This document shows positions 53,919-61,023 of a stretch of DNA of 64,000 nt, in pieces. The stretch spans positions 2,418,001 through 2,482,000 of the forward strand of contig NZ_JAPELX010000001.1 in NCBI RefSeq assembly GCF_026343335.1. Reading direction: 5' to 3'. The notes under the pieces are model-generated. The model was given only the letters and a program-made list of their open reading frames with translations. It did no database searches and was not told the origin of the DNA. The first letter of the stretch is position 1. Each line of letters starts with the position of its first letter. The translations under genes were made by a program, and so were the position numbers. Source of the stretch: Streptomyces sp. NBC_00078. GTDB taxonomy: Bacteria; Actinomycetota; Actinomycetes; Streptomycetales; Streptomycetaceae.

Positions 53919-54908
53919 GTGTCCGCAGTCGCACCCGACGGACGCAAGATGCTGCGCCTGGAGGTCCGCAACAGCCAGACCCCCATCGAGCGCAAGCCCG
54001 AGTGGATCAAGACCCGGGCGAAAATGGGCCCCGAGTACACGAAGATGCAGAACCTCGTGAAGAGCGAGGGCCTGCACACGGTCTGCCAGGAAGCCGGCTG
54101 CCCCAACATCTACGAGTGCTGGGAGGACCGCGAGGCCACCTTCCTCATCGGCGGCGACCAGTGCACCCGGCGCTGCGACTTCTGCCAGATCGACACCGGC
54201 AAGCCCGAGGCGCTGGACCGCGACGAGCCGCGCCGCGTCGGCGAGTCCGTGGTCACCATGGACCTGAACTACGCCACCATCACCGGCGTCGCCCGCGACG
54301 ACCTGGAGGACGGCGGCGCCTGGCTGTACGCGGAGACGGTCCGCCAGATCCACGCGCAGACCGCCGGGCGCGCGGACGGGCGGACGAAGGTGGAGCTGCT
54401 CGCCCCCGACTTCAACGCGGTTCCGGAGCAGCTCGAGGAGGTCTTCTCCTCGCGCCCCGAGGTGTTCGCGCACAACGTCGAGACCGTCCCCCGGATCTTC
54501 AAGCGCATCCGCCCCGGCTTCCGCTACGACCGCTCGCTGCAGGTCATCACGGCCGCCCGCGACTACGGCCTCGTCACCAAGTCGAACCTCATCCTCGGCA
54601 TGGGCGAGACCCGTGAGGAGGTCAGCGACGCGCTCCGCCAGCTGCACGCGGCCGGCTGCGAGCTGATCACCATCACGCAGTACCTGCGCCCCTCCGTGCG
54701 TCACCACCCGGTCGAGCGCTGGGTCAAGCCGCACGAGTTCGTGGAGCTGAAGGAGGAGGCCGAGCAGATCGGCTTCTCGGGGGTCATGTCCGGGCCGCTG
54801 GTGCGTTCCTCGTACCGCGCCGGGCGGCTGTACCAGATGGCGATGGAGCTGCGTCAGTCAGCCGCTCCGGAGCAGGGCGGCAGCTACGTCGCCTCGCAGG
54901 CCGTCTGA
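53919..54908 (+). CDS. lipA: Lipoyl synthase
   Basis: 329-residue radical-SAM enzyme inserting two sulfurs into protein-bound octanoyl groups. The auxiliary [4Fe-4S] cluster is bound by Cys56, Cys61 and Cys67 ([12 protein letters not shown]). The SAM cluster is bound by Cys82, Cys86 and Cys89 (CTRRCDFC). The C-terminal [10 protein letters not shown] supplies the serine ligand. The GTG at 53919 begins [11 protein letters not shown]. It serves the two-lipoyl E2 encoded at 36.2 kb. Confidence 0.97.
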   Translation: MSAVAPDGRKMLRLEVRNSQTPIERKPEWIKTRAKMGPEYTKMQNLVKSEGLHTVCQEAGCPNIYECWEDREATFLIGGDQCTRRCDFCQIDTGKPEALDRDEPRRVGESVVTMDLNYATITGVARDDLEDGGAWLYAETVRQIHAQTAGRADGRTKVELLAPDFNAVPEQLEEVFSSRPEVFAHNVETVPRIFKRIRPGFRYDRSLQVITAARDYGLVTKSNLILGMGETREEVSDALRQLHAAGCELITITQYLRPSVRHHPVERWVKPHEFVELKEEAEQIGFSGVMSGPLVRSSYRAGRLYQMAMELRQSAAPEQGGSYVASQAV

Positions 54909-54998
54909 GGGACGCCCGGCCCGCCCGCCAAATGGCACGGAGTGCCACCTCTCCGTGTGAATCTGCGCACAAGAAACTACCCGCCGGTAACGGCTGAT

Positions 54999-55052
54999 TC
55001 GACGCGGCCCTGGCCGTCCTCGCAGATGAGGGCGCCGTCAGGGCCGCGTCGA
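54999..55052 (+). terminator. Hairpin terminator after lipA
   Basis: TCGACGCGGCCCTG (54999-55012) pairs with CAGGGCCGCGTCGA (55039-55052) over 14 bp, followed by CGTTTTCG. It lies about 90 nt after the lipA stop and is the only strong stem before the next gene. Confidence 0.7.
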
Positions 55053-55187
55053 CGTTTTCGCTCGTCGCATCAAGGCTTCATTGGTGTTTGACCGGTCGGT
55101 CACGCCCTGGTAACACCAATCAGTGACGCTGGACTCACGCCACGTACACCCACACCCGTGCCCGTATCCCGAGGGGGGACCTCCACC

Positions 55188-55388
55188 ATGCAGGCCGCGC
55201 CGGTTCGCGCCACCGCAATCCCGTCGTTCACCACTGCACTGCGTGCAGTCGAATCGCTGCTCATGAGCAGCGGCCAGCGCACCGCCCGTCGCAACGCCTG
55301 GACCTCCGTCCTGGAGGACCGCCGCCGCGCCAAGGACCGCGTCGAGGCCCAGCGCGTCCTGGACCAGACGCTCCTGCCCCGCCCCTGA
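55188..55388 (+). CDS. Small conserved hypothetical protein
   Basis: 66-residue protein, MQAAPVRATAIPSFTTALRA to RVLDQTLLPRP, with a basic helical C-terminal half (RRNAWTSVLEDRRRAKDRVE). GAGGGGGGAC lies about 8 nt before the ATG. It has no membrane segment. I recall a short gene in this position between lipA and the DUF4191 gene in other streptomycetes. Confidence 0.75.
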   Translation: MQAAPVRATAIPSFTTALRAVESLLMSSGQRTARRNAWTSVLEDRRRAKDRVEAQRVLDQTLLPRP

Positions 55389-55448
55389 ATCCCGCCCTCG
55401 GGGCACTGCCGTCGTACGGCGGTCCCCGGGCCACGTAGACTTCGTGGC

Positions 55449-56153
55449 ATGGCGAGGAAGGACACGGCAGCGGACGCTGCGAACCCCGGGCGACTGAAGC
55501 AGATCGCTCTGACCTACAAGATGACCCGCAAGGCCGACAAGAAAATCGGTCTTGTACTCGCGGCTGTCGGCATCGGCATCTTCGGTGTTTTCCTCGCGAT
55601 CGGTTTCTTGATCGGTCACCCCATCTATCTCGGGATTCTGGGCCTGTTGCTCGCCTTCCTCGGGACGGCGATCATCTTCGGGCGCCGGGCCGAGCGGGCG
55701 GCCTTCGGGCAGATGGAGGGCCAGCCGGGCGCGGCCGCGGCGGTACTGGACAACATCGGCCGGGGCTGGACGACGACGCCCGCGGTGGCGATGAACCGAA
55801 GCCAGGACGTGGTGCACCGGGCCGTCGGCAAGGCCGGCATCGTCCTGGTCGCCGAGGGCAACCCGAACCGGGTGAAGAGCCTGCTGGCCGCCGAGAAGAA
55901 GAAGATGAACCGCATCGTCGCGGACGTGCCGGTGCACGACATCCTGGTCGGCGCGGGCGAGGGCCAGGTGGCGCTGAAGAAGGTGCGGACCACCATGCTG
56001 AAGCTGCCGCGCGTCCTCACGGGGCCGCAGGTGACGGCCACGAACGACCGGCTGCGCGCCATGGGCGACCTGATGAGCAACATGCCGCTGCCGAAGGGGC
56101 CGATTCCTGGACGTGGCATTCCCGGTCGCACCCCCCGGTCACCGCGAGGATGA
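55449..56153 (+). CDS. DUF4191 membrane protein, 3' end altered by element insertion
   Basis: 234-residue protein with a basic N-terminus (MARKDTAADAANPGRL), two transmembrane helices (about 35-55 and 60-78) and a cytosolic domain ending MGDLMSNMPLPKGPIPGRG. This is the DUF4191 family, which follows lipA in Streptomyces and mycobacteria (Rv2219 region). The final residues (IPGRTPRSPRG) run into a mobile element whose integrase gene overlaps the last 137 nt on the other strand, so the native C-terminus has probably been replaced. Confidence 0.88.
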   Translation: MARKDTAADAANPGRLKQIALTYKMTRKADKKIGLVLAAVGIGIFGVFLAIGFLIGHPIYLGILGLLLAFLGTAIIFGRRAERAAFGQMEGQPGAAAAVLDNIGRGWTTTPAVAMNRSQDVVHRAVGKAGIVLVAEGNPNRVKSLLAAEKKKMNRIVADVPVHDILVGAGEGQVALKKVRTTMLKLPRVLTGPQVTATNDRLRAMGDLMSNMPLPKGPIPGRGIPGRTPRSPRG

Positions 56154-58131
56154 CGCCCGGCCTCACCTCCCCGCTCATTTCCATGCGCGGCAGGGGGTGA
56201 GGATCAACGGGAGGGGCGCCCTCGGAGCCCTTCAGGGCGCCCATGACTTCTTCCCAGAGCCCCGACGCGGTCCAGCGCCGCCAGTGCCCGCGCAGTCCCT
56301 TAGAGCCGAATTTCGCGTCCAACTCAGACCAACGGGCACCTGTCCGCGCTTTCTCCAAGAACGCTTGCAACACGGTGCGCGGCGCCAGCCCGCCCTTCTG
56401 GCGCGGGGTAAGACCTCCGCCTGGGAAACGGACCGTACCCACGACCCGATCCCAAGCCGCGTCTGTGAGATCCGGGACTAGGCGTTCGTTCTTCCGGAAC
56501 CACTCCGCCACCGAGCAGACGAGCCCTTTACGCATCGGCGGAGGAGGACCGGTCACCTTGATGCGGATGTTGAGGAGTTCCATGAACTCCTGCTGCTGCT
56601 CGGAGAGTTCCTCCAAGCGATGGTGTGCCATCTCCGCGAGCGCCTGAAGGTTCTTCGCGCGCTCCTCCCCCATGGCCATTTCAGCCTGCCACGCGGCGAC
56701 CTCTTCGCGGGTCTTCTCCAGGTACGCCAGCTCCTCCAACAGGGGCTTGACGGCCCGCTCTGCAGCAGCCTCGGTTTCCTTCGGAGAGCGCCGCACTTCC
56801 CGCTTGGTCACCACGACTGTCGTGACATCGATTGTGTCGTTCTGCTCCGCGATGTGCTGGTCAAGTTCGGCGAGCCTCGACGTCAGGTCGACGTTCTGCC
56901 CGACAGTCGTTCCCACCCACTCCTCAGCCATGGTCCGGAGGCGCTCAGGGTCGCCGAGGAGGCCGCAGACTTCCGTCCATGCCCACTTCTCCACGCCGCC
57001 CGCGCCGATCTGGGAGCAGGAGCAGGTGGGCGCACCAGGGTAGGCCTCGACCTTTCCCGTGCAGCGGTAATGCCGCGTCGTTGCGTCAGCGCGAGTGGCA
57101 CCGACGTAGTGCTTGCCGCAAGGACTGATGATCCGGCCCGAGAGCGAATACACGCGACCAGTTCCCGCAGCGGCACGGGCAGGCTTGGAGGTCGCTCGAC
57201 GAAGTTCGGCGACTTCTTCCGGGGTGAACATCGGGTCCAACGCCATAACGATGCTCTCGCCCCACACGGGGCGCCCGTCCAACCCCAGTTCCGCATTCTT
57301 GGCGTTCCTGAAGACGAACCGGGCATTCAATAGATCGTCGTTCATCAATCGCGACCGGATATTGGCGTGACTCCAAGGCTTACCGGACCGGCTCACCAGC
57401 CCCTCAGCGTTGAGGCTCAGCGCCACCTTTCGCCAGTTCCCCCGGAACTTGACCGCGAACCCCCGTGCCCGGCGGAGCACCAAGGCTTCATGGAGCGTGG
57501 TACACGGTGACGTTCGAGAGCAGTACTCTCCTCCATCGCATTCATCAACGACAAGCCTTTGCTCACCCTTCTTTCCCTTATCGGCGATTCGATATCCGTA
57601 TCGAGCCTGCCCGCCGGGAAATCCACCCTCCTCCGCCTTCTCTTGGATTCCTCCCTGCGTACGGCTGCGGATATTCTCGCGCTCCCCCTCCGCATAATCG
57701 GCATCTTTTCGCATCTTCGAGCGTCCGGAAGCCGTTGCATTGTCGTAGTCATCCTTAACGACGGCAACGAAGATCCCGAGTTCTTCGAGGTCCCAGACCC
57801 AGCGCCAGAATGCCCGGCCTGTACGGCCGATGGCCCGGCCTTCGTTCACTACCACCATGTCGAAGGGGCGAGGGTCCCGGTGAGCATCTTCCATGAGCCG
57901 CTTGAGGTCGCCCCGCTGGTGAGCCTCCAGGCTGCCGCTCACGCCTTCGTCGGTGTAGGTGCCTGCGTGGTTCCAGCCCTTGCGCTCGATGTAGCGCGCG
58001 GTCTTCTTGGACGTGTAGGCCACGCCGTAGCCCTTGGCCTGGTCTTCGGTCGATACCCTCAGGTAGTCGACCGCCCGGAGCGTGGTCGCCCCTGCTGCCA
58101 CGTCGATTGAAGACGTGAGAGTCTTACCCAT
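56017..58131 (-). CDS. int: Large serine integrase with a transposase-like C-terminal domain
   Basis: 704-residue site-specific recombinase. The resolvase domain (about 18-170) has catalytic Ser27 in DYLRVSTEDQAKGYG and GRAIGRTGRAF. The recombinase domain (about 190-310), a zinc-ribbon region (SPCGKHYVGAT, RCTGKVEAYPGAPTCSCS) and a coiled coil (about 445-500) follow. Residues about 577-632 (RTVLQAFLEKARTGARWSEL, KGLRGHWRRWTASGLWEEVM) resemble the DUF4096 DNA-binding domain of IS5-type transposases. The last 45 or so codons read through the attachment junction into the DUF4191 gene. GGAGGGA precedes the ATG. Third-position GC is lower than in flanking genes, indicating transfer. Confidence 0.92.
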   Translation of the reverse strand: MGKTLTSSIDVAAGATTLRAVDYLRVSTEDQAKGYGVAYTSKKTARYIERKGWNHAGTYTDEGVSGSLEAHQRGDLKRLMEDAHRDPRPFDMVVVNEGRAIGRTGRAFWRWVWDLEELGIFVAVVKDDYDNATASGRSKMRKDADYAEGERENIRSRTQGGIQEKAEEGGFPGGQARYGYRIADKGKKGEQRLVVDECDGGEYCSRTSPCTTLHEALVLRRARGFAVKFRGNWRKVALSLNAEGLVSRSGKPWSHANIRSRLMNDDLLNARFVFRNAKNAELGLDGRPVWGESIVMALDPMFTPEEVAELRRATSKPARAAAGTGRVYSLSGRIISPCGKHYVGATRADATTRHYRCTGKVEAYPGAPTCSCSQIGAGGVEKWAWTEVCGLLGDPERLRTMAEEWVGTTVGQNVDLTSRLAELDQHIAEQNDTIDVTTVVVTKREVRRSPKETEAAAERAVKPLLEELAYLEKTREEVAAWQAEMAMGEERAKNLQALAEMAHHRLEELSEQQQEFMELLNIRIKVTGPPPPMRKGLVCSVAEWFRKNERLVPDLTDAAWDRVVGTVRFPGGGLTPRQKGGLAPRTVLQAFLEKARTGARWSELDAKFGSKGLRGHWRRWTASGLWEEVMGALKGSEGAPPVDPHPLPRMEMSGEVRPGVILAVTGGCDRECHVQESAPSAAACCSSGRPWRAAGRSWPSPAAP

Positions 58132-58220
58132 GTCAGTCCCTCCAGACTGGCCAGACCCCGGAGCGCGCCAACGCTGCCGGGGTCACCCATGTGATCCGTC
58201 GACTATACGCGATGATCGCC

Positions 58221-58391
58221 CTACTCGGGCGCGAACAGGATTTCCAGTATTCGACGATGCGCCGCTTTCGATCCCGGCTCCTCCGTCGCGTACCAAATAA
58301 CCTTTCGGCCAGGATCCGTTTCAGCGGGATCTAGCGTCCACTCAGACCGAATTTTATTACTCCCCCGAGTTTCCTTGGGAGGCCGACTCAT
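58221..58391 (-). CDS. Small gene between rep and int, coupled to rep
   Basis: 56-residue protein, MSRPPKETRGSNKIRSEWTL to HRRILEILFAPE. Its ATG overlaps the rep stop (ATGA at 58388-58391), so it was translated with rep. In AICEs this slot is usually held by an excisionase, but I see no clear helix-turn-helix, so the function is open. The DNA is notably AT-richer than host genes. Confidence 0.65.
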   Translation of the reverse strand: MSRPPKETRGSNKIRSEWTLDPAETDPGRKVIWYATEEPGSKAAHRRILEILFAPE

Positions 58392-59255
58392 CCCCCAACC
58401 ACCCAATCCCAAGTATCCCATTGCTTCGCGTCCTCTATTTCCTCGCGGGCGATTTCGCGGTTACGGGCGATGCTTTCCGCGATGCCGGCGGCGAATTCGG
58501 CAGCGCCGGGTGTGTAACCGGATCCGATGTAGCGCCAGTTCGACTCTGTGATGGCGGCAGGATCTTCGGTCGATTCTTTCCCGCCGCGCTGGTATTCAGC
58601 CCGTTCGTCGCGTAGTGCGCCGTACGTGGTGGAGTAGCGGCGGGATTTGGTGAGGATGTGACCCCGGTAGCCGAGGCTGTGAGCCCATGAGCGGAGCCGG
58701 AGGTGTTCCAGTTCGGGCAGGCCGCCCAGGCGCCAGCAGGTACCCATCAGGGCCCGCACGTGAGGTGTGACGACCGCCGCGCGGATGTCGTCCGGACCGG
58801 TGATCCGGTAATCGAGTCCGGCGCCGGTTTCGGCGGTGCCCTTGGATACGTACTTGGCCACGTAGGCGGCGACCGCATCATCGGTGGGTCCTTCACCGTC
58901 GGCGAACGCCAGGATGGGCCGCACGTCCAACTGCGCGCCGAACATGAGGAGTTCGGTTCCGTAGGCACCGGATTCCGGGACGCGGGCGTTCGCCGCTGCG
59001 GCAGCCGCGCGGACGGCGGCGGCAAGCAGTTCGGCCGTTGCCCAGTCCGGGGACGGATCACCGGGACCGGCCGGGTTCCCCGTCCATCGAATAGGACGAG
59101 AGCACCTCACCCGTGACGGCATCGCGGGTGATCGTCGAACCGGACAGGTAAACAGGATGGGCACAGCCCCCGATGGCTTTGATCTGCGCCAGCCAGCACG
59201 GAAATTGGGGATCGTTGGCCAGGCGGACGATGTCCCGGTCGACATCGGACAGCAT
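58388..59255 (-). pseudogene. AICE-type replication initiator (RepSA-like), internally deleted
   Basis: The 5' part (59058-59255) encodes MLSDVDRDIVRLANDPQFPC and GGCAHPVYLSGSTITRD...GEVLSSYSMDGEPG, the start of RepSA-like initiators. The frame then stops. The 3' part, in another frame (58388 to about 59085), resumes at DPSPDWATAELLAAAV and runs through SGAYGTELLMFGAQLDVRPI and VAAYVAKYVSKGTAETGAGL to the normal end. The zinc-binding and catalytic HxH core expected between these parts is missing. A deletion plus frameshift therefore makes this a non-functional remnant. Confidence 0.8.
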
Positions 59256-59330
59256 TCACAGACGCTTCTCACGCTCCAGCTGGGCAGAGCGGCTGGTCGA
59301 CGTGGCCACCTCAGGCAAGGTGTTGAACAC
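59256..59330 (-). CDS. Mini-ORF abutting rep, possible leader peptide
   Basis: 24 codons, VFNTLPEVATSTSRSAQLER-EKRL, starting with GTG at 59328-59330. GGAGGTG lies 4 nt upstream, the best ribosome site in the element. Its TGA is immediately followed by the rep ATG (TGAATG), which would couple rep translation. The same frame is open further upstream to 59558, so it could also be the end of a 100-residue ORF. Confidence 0.5.
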   Translation of the reverse strand: MFNTLPEVATSTSRSAQLEREKRL

Positions 59331-59645
59331 AGGGCACCTCCAGAACACACCCACCAGACCACTTATCCGGATGAGTTGGAGGATCATCGTCACTTGCCGT
59401 CCAGGCGCGCCTTCGGCGCGCCGCCGGGGCGGCTTGCCGCACCCCGTCCCGGCATGCGGCCTTCGGCCGGTCCGGTACGGGGCGCCGCCGCCCCCGGCGC
59501 ACACCAGGCGAGCCCAGACGTGAGCCAGCTCCAGCACGGCCCACTGTGCCCGCCTCATCCCGTGGACTCTGGCCCGTGACGCACGGCATCCAGCACCCAA
59601 GACACCGATCCGGACGCACGACCCTCACGGCCAGCCCCGCGCCTG
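59331..59645. other. Region upstream of rep with hairpins and remnant frames
   Basis: About 315 nt. Strong hairpins include GGCGCGC-CTTC-GGCGCGC-type symmetry near 59404-59423 and GGCCTTCGGCC near 59458. One minus-strand frame (59558 to 59256, MRRAQWAVLELAHVWARLVC) starts at an ATGA overlap with a second frame ending RHGPESTG at 59555. These look like eroded coupled AICE genes, but neither is convincing alone. Confidence 0.4.
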
Positions 59646-59783
59646 CTACGGCCAAGAGTGGTCGCCCTCGTGCCCCGCGAACAGGCCGCACGCGTCGTTG
59701 TCCACCCGGTCCTCATCCCCGAACCGATACACCGGACACGTATCACGCACTTCCACTCCGGACCGCCACCACACCCAGGTCAT
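59646..59783 (-). CDS. Short AICE-type ORF, possibly cut by a nonsense codon
   Basis: 45 codons: MTWVWWRSGVEVRDTCPVYR through GDEDRVDNDACGLFAGHEGD to HSWP, then TAG. In frame after the TAG come QARGWP and TGA, which would make a natural end, so the TAG may be a nonsense mutation. Its ATG overlaps the stop of the IS30 remnant (ATGA at 59780-59783). A Cys-rich, acidic short protein of this kind is, from memory, common in actinomycete elements; the function is unknown. Confidence 0.5.
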   Translation of the reverse strand: MTWVWWRSGVEVRDTCPVYRFGDEDRVDNDACGLFAGHEGDHSWP

Positions 59784-60253
59784 ACGGCCAGATTCTTCCT
59801 GCGCCTCCACGATCCCCGCCGCATGATCCGGCCCCGGGCATCGGCACGGGCCTGGGCCGCGTGCGGGCGGTACTGGCCCCTGACCGGGTGGCGGTTACGG
59901 CGGATCTCCCGGCTGACCGTCGACGGGCTGCGGCCCAGCTCCGCGGCGATCGCCCGCACGGTCGCCTTCTCCCGCAGCCGGTCAGCGATGTGAATGCGGT
60001 CTTCCTCGCGCAGGTACCGGGACGGCCCGGTAGGCGCTGCTACCGCGTTGATCGGTGGCAGCGCCTTCCGGTTTCCGTATGCGTGACGCCCGTTGCGCCA
60101 CTTCTGGCCGGTCCGCTCGTCGATCCCGACGATCCGGCACGCTTCCCGGTTACTCACGCCCTGCTGCATGAGCCTGGAGTATGCCTCCCGCTCCCGGGTG
60201 AGCTTGTTCCTGCCCTGAGGCTTCGTCCGGTTCTTACGGATCTCGAAGTCCAT
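59780..60253 (-). pseudogene. IS30-family transposase, N-terminal fragment
   Basis: About 157 codons from MDFEIRKNRTKPQGRNKLTR. Two DNA-binding helix-turn-helix units are visible: LMQQGVSNREACRIVGIDER and LREKATVRAIAAELGRSPST-VSREIRRN, the latter being the IS30 signature. The fragment ends after HPVRGQYRPHAAQARADARG in unrelated sequence (RRGSWRRRKNLAV), so the whole DDE catalytic domain is gone. The insertion probably removed the right end of the element. Confidence 0.85.
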
Positions 60254-60320
60254 CGCACCCCTTGAACTGGGGTGTTGCAACGACTCCTAGAACCCAAGGC
60301 GACGGGTGCCCATTCGTCTT

Positions 60321-60350
60321 ACCCGTTCGTACCCGTTCATACCCGTTCGT
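60321..60350. repeat. Three tandem 10-nt repeats
   Basis: ACCCGTTCGT, ACCCGTTCAT, ACCCGTTCGT follow one another exactly, 9 nt beyond the RDD stop. They lie at the junction between the mobile element and conserved chromosome. Confidence 0.85.
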
Positions 60351-60358
60351 CGTACGCG

Positions 60359-60826
60359 CTAGATGCGGACCTCGACCGTGCGCGCGAGGCGGTCGTGCAG
60401 GCCCCTGCCGTCGCGGTCCCAGATCAGGGCCGGGATGGCCACGCACAGCAGGGCCGTGCGGAGGGCGGCCCGCAGGGGGCTGGGGCGGCCGGTGTCCAGG
60501 GCGACCACGCGGAGGCCGAACAGGCGCTTGCCCGGGGTGAAGCCGATCGTGCCGACCGTCAGGACGCCGAGAAGGAAGAAGACGAGCAGGGCCCAGTTGC
60601 CGGTCGCCTGCTCATAGCCGTGCGTGATCAGGCCGTATGCGATCAGCAGACACAGAGCCCAGTCGACGGCCAGGGCACCGAACCGGCGGCCCGGGCGGGC
60701 TACGGAGCCCGGCCCCTCCTGCGGCAGGCCGAGCTGCCGGCCCGGGTATCCGAAGTCGACACCGGCTTCCTCTGCGGCCGCGCGGGGGCCCGAGAGCCAC
60801 GAGCCGATTGCATCCCTGTTCTCCAC
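60359..60826 (-). CDS. RDD-family membrane protein
   Basis: 155-residue membrane protein of the RDD family: [20 protein letters not shown] (first helix with Arg and Asp), then [21 protein letters not shown] and [18 protein letters not shown]. It starts at GTG 60824-60826 ([11 protein letters not shown]) after a GGAGAACAGGG-rich context within the coding start. It sits beside glnA, transcribed divergently, as in other actinobacteria (Rv2219A position). Its role is unknown. Confidence 0.9.
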   Translation of the reverse strand: MENRDAIGSWLSGPRAAAEEAGVDFGYPGRQLGLPQEGPGSVARPGRRFGALAVDWALCLLIAYGLITHGYEQATGNWALLVFFLLGVLTVGTIGFTPGKRLFGLRVVALDTGRPSPLRAALRTALLCVAIPALIWDRDGRGLHDRLARTVEVRI

Positions 60827-60889
60827 CCATCCACGGTACTGCGGGCGTTTCGCGATCCGGACAGGTGGGGTACACCGGACCGAGTCCGG

Positions 60890-60927
60890 TTAACTTGAGC
60901 GAAACAAATGGGTCACGCCCGAGAAAT
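60890..60927 (+). promoter_or_regulatory. GlnR binding box of glnA
   Basis: TTAAC-N6-GAAAC-N6-GTCAC-N6-GAAAT reads as a full a1-b1-a2-b2 GlnR box with exact 6-nt spacings. The published Streptomyces pattern is gTnAC-n6-GaAAC repeated. It ends 96 nt before the glnA start, with TAGTGT at 60938-60943 as a likely -10. Nitrogen-dependent activation or repression by GlnR/GlnRII is expected. Confidence 0.88.
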
Positions 60928-61023
60928 CACGCGTCCCTAGTGTCGGGGCCAGCGTGTGCCACCGCACTGGCCGCACGAACGAACTACCACCCCGGCGAGG
61001 CGGTCGGGAGTAGGAGGAGCTGG

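Larger units (their letters stand above)
56100..60300. mobile_element. Decayed integrative element (AICE-like) with serine integrase
   Basis: The block between the DUF4191 gene and the RDD gene carries only mobile-element genes on the minus strand: IS30-type fragment, short coupled ORFs, rep remnant, small ORF and integrase. The rep-small ORF-int order resembles actinomycete integrative and conjugative elements. No FtsK-like transfer gene is present. The left boundary lies between about 56100 and 56155. The right boundary is not resolved because the IS30 remnant occupies it, and I found no convincing att repeat. Confidence 0.75.

Noticed and set aside
56121..56135. TCGCACCCC shared with 60254-60262 as an att core
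   Set aside because: Nine nucleotides in GC-rich DNA is close to chance, and the right copy lies inside the IS30 5' region, so I do not call it an att site.
59311..59691. 126-codon minus-strand frame upstream of rep
   Set aside because: It crosses two other frames that show start-stop coupling, is Arg/Ala/Pro-rich and has no recognisable domain; more likely a shadow.
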